A DNA stretch of 28,541 nucleotides, from contig CAAGDE010000058.1 in NCBI GenBank assembly GCA_900768535.1, forward strand, positions 1 through 28,541, in the 5' to 3' direction. A model generated the notes under the pieces. That model searched no databases, was not told the origin of the DNA, and saw only the letters and a list, made by a program, of their open reading frames with translations. The translations under genes and the position numbers were made by a program. This DNA is from Clostridia bacterium. GTDB taxonomy: Bacteria > Bacillota > Clostridia > Oscillospirales > CAG-272. How positions within the stretch are numbered: the first letter of the stretch is position 1; the number at the start of each line of letters is the position of its first letter. Of this stretch, positions 1-7,846 are shown piece by piece.

Positions 1-327
1 AGCCCCCATAATTGAAGCATTTTTGCAGAGGTTTTTACCCTCTTTCCGCTGTTTTGACCGTTTCACACTACTTTTCCTTCTCTGCCCGCGGTTTGCGTTC
101 ATTTAATCAGCGGTTCCTCAAACGGTGCAACTGCGGATGCCTGCACCGGTCTTGGCAAGTTTGCCATCACCGATCTGACCAAAGAAGGCGCTACTCCGGT
201 TGAACTGACCCTCAGTGCAACTGCACGCGACAACGGAAAGCTGTTCCTCCAGTACGATCCTTCATCGGTTGCCGGGGCAGACACCGTTTTCTCCTGCGAT
301 GGAGAATGGTTCACCGCAAAGCCCCCT
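1..327 (+). other. Contig edge: upstream part of a broken or 5'-truncated surface-protein gene
   Basis: The reading frame of the downstream modular protein (frame 1) stays open from base 58, but contains no ATG, GTG or TTG before 328 and has stops at 13-15 and 55-57. From about base 109 the translation looks like genuine protein: a run reading SGSSNGATADACTGLGKFAI resembles the ends of the later modules (for example KCGPASFGEFRIYA). Bases 1 to about 105 give no convincing protein in any frame. The most likely explanation is that the real gene continues upstream and the first ~100 bases are a mis-joined contig end, a frameshift, or a decayed 5' end. No promoter or ribosome binding site was seen. 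Confidence 0.5.
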
Positions 328-2556
328 ATGACCAACATGGTGACCGGGAAACCGTCGAAGGCTGCTGTCCTGCAGTATCGCTATGCGATGAAGGGGGACT
401 ATGCTCTGTCCTATCAGGTGAAGCTGAACGAAAGCAACATTGACAATGTCACGAACTATTTCTACTGGCAGGATTATGTAGAAGGCGGCAGAGCATACCA
501 GACTTCTCAGAAAGGTACCGGATTGGCTGTGATGCTGATGGCACTGGATGGCGGTACGGTTGCGGTGAGAGTGCTCCGCTATGATGTAAATGGTAATTAT
601 GGGTTTAAGGTGATTGGCTCTGCCCCGCTTCTGGAAGGTGCCGCTGCCAATGCGGTTCTGAACGTGAAGCTGGAATGGCTGAATCCCGTTGTGAAGGTCA
701 CCGTGACAAATGCGGCTGCCCCGGACAAGACCACGGGTGAGCTTTCGTTTGATGTTACGACAGACGCAAATATGAAGGCGGCAATGAATGCCGTGAAGGA
801 TCCTGCAGGATTCGCATTCCTGCTGACAGCGGGCGCGGATGCAACGAAGTGCGTTTCTGTCGGTCACATGACCTACACCGACTACGCCTCCGACGCTCCG
901 GCGATTGATCCGGATTACAACTACCTTGCGCTGAACCACGAAACCTATGCAACGCTGACCGAAGGAAACAAGTTCGAGCGCGGCGAGGACAACTGGTTCA
1001 CTCGTAAGACGGATGCCGTTGCGACCGACAACGCAGTGATCGAATCCAAGAAAGAGACCTCCTACAACTACACCCTTTCCTTCCGGATGAAGCTGAACGC
1101 GGACAACACCGGACGGGTTGGTATGTGGAACATCTGGGACGGCAAGTATTTCGGCTCGCACTACGGTTATATGCTGAACCTGACGGCAGTGGCAGGCGGA
1201 CAACTGACCTACAGCCTCGCACGTTACGAGGGGAACTGGTCTGACGGCAAAAAGCTGGTGACCGCGGAGACTGCGGCGAATGCGGAGAACGTGAAAATTC
1301 TTGAAGGACAGGATCCCAACGCGGAGCTGCTGATCACCGTTACCGTGAAGGAGCTGACGCTTTCGGTTGACGTTGCTCTTGCAAAGGATCCCACCAAGAA
1401 AGCCGGCACCGTCACCTACGATCTCTCCGCCGGAACCGAGCGTGCAATCCACCGCATCGTGAACCGCAAGCAGGGCTTTGCGATCATGGATATGGCAGGA
1501 CAGGCAAAGGTGATCTCCGCATCCTACGGCGACATCACCTACACCGCGCTTCCCGGCGACCCGCCTGCTCCGGAAGTGGACAACACCGACTACAACAAGA
1601 TTCTGACCGATGAAACCTACCAGTGGAACGGTGACATCCCCGTGACCGAGGATACGTTCTCCTTCTACACGATGGACGGACTTCCCCAGTACGAGAAGTT
1701 CTCGATTGAGAACGGCTGGCTGGTCCGCAAGAACGAGAACAACCTGACCCAGACAGACAGCAATGCATACGCCATGGCGCAGTACAAGGGCGTGATGGAT
1801 CCCTCTGACTACAAGCTGACCTTCCGTGTGAAGGCGGACGCGGACAACCTGCTCCGCTTCAGCGTCCTGACCCGTTGGGATGATAAGGATGACAGCTCCA
1901 TGATCAAGTTCAAGAATCAGACCGGTTACCGGATCTACTTCTACACCTTTGTTGACAAGGATACCTCCGAAATGAAGCTTGAGGTGTTCTGCTACCGTAC
2001 CGGCGGTGCCGGACGGATGGCTCCTTTGGCTGCAACCGCAGACAACCTGTCAAAGCTGGTCCTGACGGATATTGAAAAGGGCAAGTTGGAGCTGGAAGTG
2101 ACCCTGGTGATGAAGGACAGCCTGATCGTTGCCGAGGCGCATGTTGCGGGCGACCCGACCAAGTCGACGGGACCCGTTGCCTACGATACGCTTGATGATG
2201 CCAACCTGTACGGTCAGATCGACCGCACGCAGGGCTTCTGCCTGGTTGATTCTTCCAACGAAGCCAAGTGCGGCCCCGCATCCTTCGGCGAGTTCAGGAT
2301 TTACGCCGCAAAGGCTCCGCAGACCGGAAGCGACAGTGTCGATACCGGAGATCCGGATGACAACATCACCACCGACAAGAAACCCGAAACCGACAAGAAA
2401 CCCGAAACCGACAAGCCCGGCACCGATGCATCGACCGACAAGTCCCAGGGCGATGACAAGGGCTGTGCGTCCGGTATTTCGGTGATCCCGATGGTCTCGG
2501 TTCTGGTTCTGTCCGCGGCTGCCGTGACGGTGATCAGAAAGAAGAAAGAAGACTGA
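328..2556 (+). CDS. Modular surface protein with three related ~200-residue domains and a GC-type C-terminal anchor (5' incomplete)
   Basis: The 742 residues from the first in-frame ATG are the 3' part of a larger protein, because coding-like sequence continues upstream to about base 109. Three related domains can be seen (about residues 1-190, 195-415 and 418-670). Each has beta-rich 'YxLSFxxKL'-type strands and ends in a segment like SYGDITYTA or SFGEFRIYA, as expected for lectin- or carbohydrate-binding-like jelly rolls. A Lys/Pro/Glu/Thr/Asp linker follows. The tail is KGCASGIS, a hydrophobic helix and RKKKED, which looks like a sorting or membrane-anchor signal but has no LPxTG. I do not recognise the domains as a named family. 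The next gene, a secreted lyase, has the same tail, so a cell-surface glycan-binding role is plausible but inferred. Confidence 0.7.
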   Translation: MTNMVTGKPSKAAVLQYRYAMKGDYALSYQVKLNESNIDNVTNYFYWQDYVEGGRAYQTSQKGTGLAVMLMALDGGTVAVRVLRYDVNGNYGFKVIGSAPLLEGAAANAVLNVKLEWLNPVVKVTVTNAAAPDKTTGELSFDVTTDANMKAAMNAVKDPAGFAFLLTAGADATKCVSVGHMTYTDYASDAPAIDPDYNYLALNHETYATLTEGNKFERGEDNWFTRKTDAVATDNAVIESKKETSYNYTLSFRMKLNADNTGRVGMWNIWDGKYFGSHYGYMLNLTAVAGGQLTYSLARYEGNWSDGKKLVTAETAANAENVKILEGQDPNAELLITVTVKELTLSVDVALAKDPTKKAGTVTYDLSAGTERAIHRIVNRKQGFAIMDMAGQAKVISASYGDITYTALPGDPPAPEVDNTDYNKILTDETYQWNGDIPVTEDTFSFYTMDGLPQYEKFSIENGWLVRKNENNLTQTDSNAYAMAQYKGVMDPSDYKLTFRVKADADNLLRFSVLTRWDDKDDSSMIKFKNQTGYRIYFYTFVDKDTSEMKLEVFCYRTGGAGRMAPLAATADNLSKLVLTDIEKGKLELEVTLVMKDSLIVAEAHVAGDPTKSTGPVAYDTLDDANLYGQIDRTQGFCLVDSSNEAKCGPASFGEFRIYAAKAPQTGSDSVDTGDPDDNITTDKKPETDKKPETDKPGTDASTDKSQGDDKGCASGISVIPMVSVLVLSAAAVTVIRKKKED
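2371..2415 (+). repeat. Tandem 18-bp coding repeat (KPETDK linker)
   Basis: Two identical 18-bp copies lie at 2380-2397 and 2398-2415, preceded by a half copy at 2371-2379. They encode the KPETDK-type linker between the last domain and the membrane-anchor tail. Identical copies could expand or contract by slippage without breaking the frame. Confidence 0.8.
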
Positions 2557-2569
2557 ACATAGCTGAAAG

Positions 2570-2599
2570 CTGCCCCGTGACCGTTTGGCTGCGGGGCAG
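2570..2599 (+). terminator. GC-rich hairpin between two surface-protein genes
   Basis: An 8-bp perfect stem (CTGCCCCG at 2570-2577 with CGGGGCAG at 2592-2599) and a 14-nt loop lie 13 bases after the stop of the modular protein and 24 bases before the ATG of the lyase. It has no real T-run (only TCTTC), so it may be a weak terminator, an RNA processing or stability element, or an attenuator between the two genes. Confidence 0.4.
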
Positions 2600-2623
2600 T
2601 CTTCACTGATGAAAGGAAAAGGT

Positions 2624-5617
2624 ATGAAACCTGTTCGTTGCACGTTTTCGCGGTTGGTCCGCGTGACCGCCGCGGTTCTGCTGCTTGCGCTCGGCTTCGG
2701 AGTGCTGTCGGTTGCCGCCGGAGCCGATACGGTGTTTTCGGAGGATTTTGAAGGCAGCTTCACGGTCTGTCCTCCCGGCTGGCAGGTCTATTACGGCAAT
2801 GTCAGCCGCACCACCAGGCACGCCGCTTCCGGCTCCGCTTCCATCATGGTCAGCGACACATCAACCCAAAAAAGCGCCAGCGTGGTAAGCCCGAGCATCC
2901 GGCTGGAGCGCGGCGAATATTACCGGATTACCGTGGACGTGATGAATCTTTCGGGCAACGGCAGTGTGTTTGTCTATATTTATGACGCGTCCGGAAAGCA
3001 GACCGACAGCGTCAGCACCACGGTGACCGAAACCGGAAAATGGACAACCGCCGAGCTGTCGGTCTGCCTGACCGGGAGCGCGGAGAGCATCCGGATTCTG
3101 CTTTACAGCGGTGTTGCAAACAAGGGCGACACCTGCTATGACAATGTCTGTGTGACCAGGAGCAACGGCGACGAAGAGCAGGAAATTCACCCCTTTGAAC
3201 AGCAGGTCACCGCTCACCCGCGCCTGTTCTTTACCGCAGGGGAGCTGAAAACCCTGAAGGCGGTTGCGGGCAGCGATGACAAGGGGCTTGCCGGCTACAG
3301 CGGAAAGGAAGCGGCGGACGCCCTCCTTGCCGGGGCAACGGCTCTGCTGGGACAGTCCTCGTTCTCCATGACCTACTACGGAAACACCACCGTGCAGTTT
3401 GCCATTCCCTTTGTCGAACGGCACTTTTCCGATGCGCCTGCCGGCTTCGGAAGCGGGAATTACCCCTACTGGCAGGAAATGGGCAACAAAATGAAGGATA
3501 TGATGCAGTCGCTCGCGCTGGCGTATTCCCTGACCGGGGATGCGCGCTACGGCGACCGCGCCGCAGAGCTGGCACTCTCGCTTGCCGGGTGGTCGACCTG
3601 GACGGAATATCCGACCGTCAACCGCACCTCGCTGGAAACCGGATATTTCGTCACCGGCGTGGCAACCGTGCTGGATCTCTGCTATGACCGTCTCTCGGAT
3701 GCGCAGAGACTCCAGCTTGCAACGGCACTGGAAACCAAGGGGCTTGAGCCGCTGTTTCTGGATCTTTCCGCCTTCACCGACCACAATTACTATGTCAACA
3801 AAGCCGCCGCGCTGATGACCGGAAGCCTTGTGCTGTTCGGAGACTGCGAAAGCGCTCCGAAGTACCTTTCCCGCGCCTATGACTTCGCAAAATGGTACCT
3901 GGATCGCCGCGCGGAATCGGAGGGACAGGAGGGGCTGAGCTATACCTCCTATGCCATGGATCTGCTCTTTACCGCGCTGGACCAGCTGGAGCGCGTGACC
4001 GGGAACGGCGTACTGATGGGACACAGCTACCCCGAGGCGCTGATCCGCTGGGTCGTAGCGGTCAGCGAGAGCAAAAAAGGCTTTGCGCCGCCGATTTCGG
4101 ATTCCTATATGAATACCTGCTTCTTCGTCACCGCCTCGGTGATGCGGAAAAACGACGTCTCCGCGCTGGCGGCATGGTATCTGTCCAGCCGGAAGCAGGA
4201 GAGCGTTCCGGACTTTACAAGGCTGGTCTGCTTCCGCCCCGCAGGGGAGACCGAAACGCCGGATGCCTATTCCGCGCGGACCGGGATCGATCTGCGCGCG
4301 GGTGTTGCCGATGCCGCGGGATGGGGCTATCTCCGCACCGGATGGGAGCAGAACGATATGCTGCTGGTGGCTGTCGGCAACAACTCCCAGCAGGGACACA
4401 GCCACTACGATCAGAACAGCTTTGTGCTGTCGCTTGACGGAGAGTGGATTCTCTCCGACCCCGGCTATCAGGATTACGGTTCCGGCGACCGGCGCGACTA
4501 CACCTTGGCGTGGGGACACAGCACCGTGACGGTGGACGGCAAAACCCAGAGCATCAAGGGCGGCGGCAGGATGCTGACCGTTCTGGACGGTGCGGGCTTT
4601 GCGGTGCTTTCCTCGGATGCCGCGGGTGCCTATACCGATCCTGCCCTGACGCGGGCACGCAGAACCTACGTGATGATCCGTTCCGGTGACTGCGCGTATT
4701 TCGTGCTGGCGGACGATCTGGCATCGGACGACCCGCACCGCTTTGAGTGGAATCTCAACGCGGGCGGAATGATCTCCGCCAAATGCTACAATGACGGCGG
4801 ATTTGACTTCCTGAAGGTGAACGGCGCACGCCTGAAGGGCAGCGAGTTCTTTGCGGTCGGAAGCAGCCGCGCGTTGCGGATTGCCTTTGACCGGGAGATG
4901 AATTTCTCCTATTCCTCCTGCGGGACAGGCGGCGTGATCCGCGCCGAGGACGGCACAAACGGGAAAACCGGAAGCTTTTGCGCGGTGCTTTCCGCCATGA
5001 ACGGCAGAACCGTCAGCTCGGCGGTGCTGGACCAGGGTGTGCGCGTGGAGGAATCCTTCACCGGTGCGGGGCAGATCGGCGTCAGAACCGCACACGGAGA
5101 GGTCTGTGACCTGGTGCTGATCGGTCGCGGCGGAAACGGGCTGTCGGGCGGCGGACTGACCGCTGTCGGCGGCGCGGCATCGCTGACGGGACTGCGGCAG
5201 AACGGAAAATGGAGCGGCTATGCGGCAACCGACGCCACCGAGCTGACCTATCGCGGAAGAATGCTGATGCAGGCGGACCGGGCGGTTTCCCTGAACGTGA
5301 ACTTCGACGGCACCGGGAGCATCCTGACCGGCGAGGCAGGAACGGTTGTGCGCCTGTATGCGCCGGGCGGCGTGAACGGAATGACGCCGGATGCCGACGG
5401 ATACTGCGTTCTGACCCTGACCGAGGGGAAAACCACGCTGTCGGTCGGCGAGTCCCCGGAGGAGATCTGGACCGGAATCACCACCGAACCCGGACAGGAC
5501 ACCACCGCCGGAAGCAAGCCGGAAAAGGGCTGCGGAAGCGCGTTCGGCATCTCCCTGCTCCTTCCGCTCTGCATAGCTGCCGTTCTTCCCCTTGTACGGC
5601 GCAGAAAAAAGGACTGA
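2624..5617 (+). CDS. Secreted, surface-anchored heparinase II/III-like polysaccharide lyase
   Basis: This 997-residue protein is a likely polysaccharide lyase that cleaves uronate-containing glycans outside the cell; the actual substrate cannot be read from sequence. Residues 1 to ~34 are a signal peptide with a long Leu/Ala/Val core. Residues ~37-180 look like a beta-sandwich carbohydrate-binding domain (EDFEGSF ... YDNVCVT). An alpha/alpha-toroid region follows, carrying DHNYYVNKAA (H387). The heparinase II/III beta domain carries the hallmark GHSHYDQNSF (H592, H594, D596), then SDPGYQDYG and GHSTVTVDG. The C-terminus is KGCGS (C970), a helix and RRRKKD. I chose ATG 2624 because AAAGGA lies at a good distance upstream and the signal peptide starts there; an in-frame ATG at 2609 lacks a comparable site. 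An alternative is a non-catalytic DUF4962-type relative. Confidence 0.85.
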   Translation: MKPVRCTFSRLVRVTAAVLLLALGFGVLSVAAGADTVFSEDFEGSFTVCPPGWQVYYGNVSRTTRHAASGSASIMVSDTSTQKSASVVSPSIRLERGEYYRITVDVMNLSGNGSVFVYIYDASGKQTDSVSTTVTETGKWTTAELSVCLTGSAESIRILLYSGVANKGDTCYDNVCVTRSNGDEEQEIHPFEQQVTAHPRLFFTAGELKTLKAVAGSDDKGLAGYSGKEAADALLAGATALLGQSSFSMTYYGNTTVQFAIPFVERHFSDAPAGFGSGNYPYWQEMGNKMKDMMQSLALAYSLTGDARYGDRAAELALSLAGWSTWTEYPTVNRTSLETGYFVTGVATVLDLCYDRLSDAQRLQLATALETKGLEPLFLDLSAFTDHNYYVNKAAALMTGSLVLFGDCESAPKYLSRAYDFAKWYLDRRAESEGQEGLSYTSYAMDLLFTALDQLERVTGNGVLMGHSYPEALIRWVVAVSESKKGFAPPISDSYMNTCFFVTASVMRKNDVSALAAWYLSSRKQESVPDFTRLVCFRPAGETETPDAYSARTGIDLRAGVADAAGWGYLRTGWEQNDMLLVAVGNNSQQGHSHYDQNSFVLSLDGEWILSDPGYQDYGSGDRRDYTLAWGHSTVTVDGKTQSIKGGGRMLTVLDGAGFAVLSSDAAGAYTDPALTRARRTYVMIRSGDCAYFVLADDLASDDPHRFEWNLNAGGMISAKCYNDGGFDFLKVNGARLKGSEFFAVGSSRALRIAFDREMNFSYSSCGTGGVIRAEDGTNGKTGSFCAVLSAMNGRTVSSAVLDQGVRVEESFTGAGQIGVRTAHGEVCDLVLIGRGGNGLSGGGLTAVGGAASLTGLRQNGKWSGYAATDATELTYRGRMLMQADRAVSLNVNFDGTGSILTGEAGTVVRLYAPGGVNGMTPDADGYCVLTLTEGKTTLSVGESPEEIWTGITTEPGQDTTAGSKPEKGCGSAFGISLLLPLCIAAVLPLVRRRKKD

Positions 5618-5653
5618 CGGGAAATGCCCCTGCGATGAAGCGATAAAAAAATG

Positions 5654-5682
5654 CCGTCCGGCACACGGTCTGTGCCGGACGG
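5654..5682 (-). terminator. Rho-independent terminator of the minus-strand operon, probably bidirectional
   Basis: A 12-bp perfect stem (5654-5665 with 5671-5682) with a 5-nt loop is followed on the minus strand by seven Ts (complement of 5644-5650). It lies between two convergent genes, 10 bases past the stop of the amidohydrolase. In the plus direction it is followed by a weaker ATGATTGTTT, so it may also stop transcription from the lyase gene. Confidence 0.9.
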
Positions 5683-5691
5683 ATGATTGTT

Positions 5692-6741
5692 TCAGACCCC
5701 GATTTCCGCAAGGAAGCGCTCGGCGTTGGTGCAGAGCACCTGCTCGGCAAGCGGCTTTCCGCCGATGTCACAGACACTGTCCAGCAGTGCCTTCATCTGC
5801 TCGTACAGGAAGAAGGTATAGGACTCCTTTTCCTCCTCGGAATCCGACAGACGGGTGCTCCACGGGAATGCCTCCCGGACGTGGTTGCGGTAGCTTCCGT
5901 TTTCCCATGACCGCTTTCCGTGCCACAGGAGCAGGGGCATATCGCTGCCGTAGAAGATCCGGTCCTGCGGCAGATGCTCCAGCATGAAGCGGTGCATTGC
6001 AGGGTTGACCACGGCGGCGCAGTCGAACCAGAAGCCCTTCATGTCCGATCCCATCTCGCGCCATGCGGCTTCGATGACCTCGGTGTTGTAGCTTCTGCCG
6101 TAATGGGCAATGATGATGCGGACGTCGGGGAATTTCTGCCGCAGCTCCAGCAGCTCCCGGATGTTGTCGGGGGAGGCGATTCTTCCGGCACGGGGGAGGT
6201 GGATCGTCACGGCGCGCCGGTTGCGGTCGAGGGACTTCATAAACGCGTCCGGCAGAAAGTCCGGAATGCGGATGTCCGCGCCCTTTTCGCCGGACACCAG
6301 GTCGGGGTAGGGCTTGTAGCCGAGGAAGCCGCCGCGCAGGAGCATTTCCTCGCACGCATCGGGATCCATAGCGGGGGAGATCGCCATTTCCGCAGTGCGG
6401 ATGCAGAGCAGGTCCCCCTCGGTGCGGTTTCCGAGCAGACGCTCCAGATGGCGGTTGGCGTTTTCCAGATCCACGCCGCGGATCGGCATCGGAAAGGCGT
6501 TGACCGACACCGGACGGTCGCCCCAGAGCGTTTGCAGATAGACCGCCAGATCCTTTTCGTCCATGAGGAAGCCGCACTGCATTGCCCAGTCCTTGTCGAT
6601 CTGCTCCTGACTGACGTGAACGGCATCGCAGGGGCGGGTGATGTGCAGGTGCATATCAAACAGACGGCGCGGCAGACGCGGTTGGATATACGCTTCGAAA
6701 AAAGCGGTATCGCGGTCGGTTTTTCTGAAATAAGGTAACAT
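5692..6741 (-). CDS. Amidohydrolase family 2 metal-dependent hydrolase/decarboxylase-like protein
   Basis: The 349-residue product has the layout of the amidohydrolase-2 (PF04909) TIM-barrel family, which hydrolyses lactones or decarboxylates acids at a divalent metal. Visible ligands are DMHLH (H31, H33), the TIHLPR strand (H181), IAHYGR (H213) and YGSDMP (D267). A lysine in GYKPYP (K143) sits where some relatives have a catalytic Lys. The length is normal. The start is supported by AAGGAG 8 bases upstream of ATG. It is the second gene of a minus-strand operon, 62 bases behind a Gfo/Idh/MocA oxidoreductase, and ends at a strong hairpin. Hydrolysis of a sugar lactone made by the neighbouring dehydrogenase would fit, but this is inference from context only. 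Confidence 0.8.
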   Translation of the reverse strand: MLPYFRKTDRDTAFFEAYIQPRLPRRLFDMHLHITRPCDAVHVSQEQIDKDWAMQCGFLMDEKDLAVYLQTLWGDRPVSVNAFPMPIRGVDLENANRHLERLLGNRTEGDLLCIRTAEMAISPAMDPDACEEMLLRGGFLGYKPYPDLVSGEKGADIRIPDFLPDAFMKSLDRNRRAVTIHLPRAGRIASPDNIRELLELRQKFPDVRIIIAHYGRSYNTEVIEAAWREMGSDMKGFWFDCAAVVNPAMHRFMLEHLPQDRIFYGSDMPLLLWHGKRSWENGSYRNHVREAFPWSTRLSDSEEEKESYTFFLYEQMKALLDSVCDIGGKPLAEQVLCTNAERFLAEIGV

Positions 6742-6781
6742 CCCTTTTTCTCCTTTTTCTTTTCTTTTTTTTGTAAACCAC

Positions 6782-6810
6782 TTGACAATTCGGATTTTTT
6801 CTGCTATGAT
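6782..6810 (+). promoter_or_regulatory. Strong plus-strand sigma-A promoter facing into the 3' end of a minus-strand gene
   Basis: TTGACA (6782-6787), a 17-bp spacer ending in TGC, then TATGAT (6805-6810). It reads into the 3' end of the minus-strand oxidoreductase gene (stop at 6804-6806) and has no plus-strand gene downstream for about 1 kb. It would make antisense RNA to that gene or be a leftover of a rearrangement. Confidence 0.6.
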
Positions 6811-7658
6811 ATTGTGTGGAGAGGAATATCGGTTCCGGTGCGGTAGCTTTCCTCAATCGCACAGGCAATCCGGACATGGTCGGACAGCCCTGCAGGAACG
6901 GCGCGGCGCGTACCGTTCAGCTGGGCGCGGAACACGGCAAACTCCTTTGTGTAGAGTCCGGGAATGTTTCTGACGGTTCCGGCGTAGGTGTTTGTCCGGA
7001 AGGAGACCGTTGCCGAGTAGGTGTCACAGCCGAAGAAGAGCGAGGCACAGAAGGTGTCGTATCTCAGCAGAGCCGTTACATGATCTCCCTGGCGGATCGC
7101 ACGGACCGCCCGGATTCCGTTTCCGAGGACGGTTAGACACATCTGCACAAGGTGCGGGGCGTAAAACAGGAATCCGCCGTAAGGACTTTCCATTTCCACG
7201 GGCGCCGAAAACGAAGCCCCGATCACATCGGCACGGGCTGCATCCACTTTGTCCCGCAAACGCAGCAGAGACGGTGCATACTGCAGGCAGGAGCCTCCCG
7301 AAAGAAGCGTTCCGCTTTCCCCGGCGAGCCGAAGCAGTTCCTCCGCGTCGGCTGCGGTTCCGCAAAGCGGTTTGTCCACAAACAGCACGGTTCCGGGAGT
7401 CAGATAGGGGCGTGCAAGCTCCAGGTGAGTCGAACCGTTCCGGGCGGTCACCATCACGCCGTCGACACGGCCGGCAAAAGTCGCGGGATCCGTTACGCAC
7501 GGAACACCGAACGTCGAGGAGAACCGTTCGTTTGCGGCGGGCTCTGCTCCGAAGGCACCTACCAGAGTCAGCTCCGGGCAGGTGCGTATCAGGTTTGCAA
7601 ACGCCAGCGCGTGAGAATTTTCCGTTCCGAGAACGGCAATGCGTCTGATCTGTTTCAT
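6804..7658 (-). CDS. Short Gfo/Idh/MocA-like NAD(P)-dependent oxidoreductase
   Basis: The 284-residue protein begins with a Rossmann strand (IAVLGTENSH, residues ~7-16) and carries FVDKPLCG, the family's EKP motif with Asp for Glu. It ends in the typical IEESYRTGTDIPL. It is shorter than the usual 330-400 residues, and the usual GGxxxDxxxHxxD catalytic stretch is reduced to GGFLFYAPHLVQ, keeping the His but not the Asp. A sugar or inositol dehydrogenase/reductase role is the family default, but the changed active site makes activity uncertain. AAAGGCGG lies upstream of ATG. It is the first gene of a minus-strand operon with its own promoter at 7774-7802 and is followed by the amidohydrolase. 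Confidence 0.75.
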   Translation of the reverse strand: MKQIRRIAVLGTENSHALAFANLIRTCPELTLVGAFGAEPAANERFSSTFGVPCVTDPATFAGRVDGVMVTARNGSTHLELARPYLTPGTVLFVDKPLCGTAADAEELLRLAGESGTLLSGGSCLQYAPSLLRLRDKVDAARADVIGASFSAPVEMESPYGGFLFYAPHLVQMCLTVLGNGIRAVRAIRQGDHVTALLRYDTFCASLFFGCDTYSATVSFRTNTYAGTVRNIPGLYTKEFAVFRAQLNGTRRAVPAGLSDHVRIACAIEESYRTGTDIPLHTIS

Positions 7659-7734
7659 TGTTATTTCCGCCTTTCTGCAGGGACAGGTGTTGACCGACGG
7701 TCTTTGGCGAGGGGGAATTCATTTTTTGATCAAC

Positions 7735-7760
7735 AACTAACCAACTGTTTATTTAATAAG
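7735..7760. promoter_or_regulatory. Candidate operator in the divergent intergenic region
   Basis: AACTAACCAACTGTTTA at 7735-7751 lies about 17-32 bases downstream of the predicted start site of the minus-strand operon. It resembles, with one gap, the dyad AACTAAATAAATAGTT at 10923-10938 upstream of the DapA-like gene. The shared AACTAA...AAxTxGTT pattern suggests a regulator site common to both operons, but only two sites are seen and the match is loose. Confidence 0.25.
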
Positions 7761-7773
7761 TCCCGACGCTTAT

Positions 7774-7802
7774 ATCATACCACATCACGGAACTTTTGTC
7801 AA
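7774..7802 (-). promoter_or_regulatory. Sigma-A promoter of the minus-strand oxidoreductase-amidohydrolase operon
   Basis: On the minus strand: TTGACA (7802-7797), a 17-bp spacer ending in TGG, then TATGAT (7779-7774). It lies about 115 bases upstream of the ATG at 7658, leaving a leader that contains the candidate operator at 7735-7760. On the plus strand an overlapping TTGTCA (7796-7801), 17 bases before TATCGG (7819), could serve the serine dehydratase gene, but its -10 box is poor. Confidence 0.75.
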
Positions 7803-7846
7803 TCGGAAACGCAAAAATTATCGGATAAAAAAAAGAGGAATACGGC

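Noticed and set aside
2861..5095. 744-residue antisense open frame opposite the secreted lyase
   Set aside because: It is a codon-bias shadow in GC-rich DNA: low-complexity Arg/Gly/His-rich translation, no ribosome site or domain, and the plus-strand gene has clear family motifs.
6816..7136. 106-residue plus-strand frame just downstream of the plus promoter at 6782
   Set aside because: It lies antisense to a gene with clear Rossmann motifs and has no domain; the promoter is real-looking but this frame is not supported as its gene.
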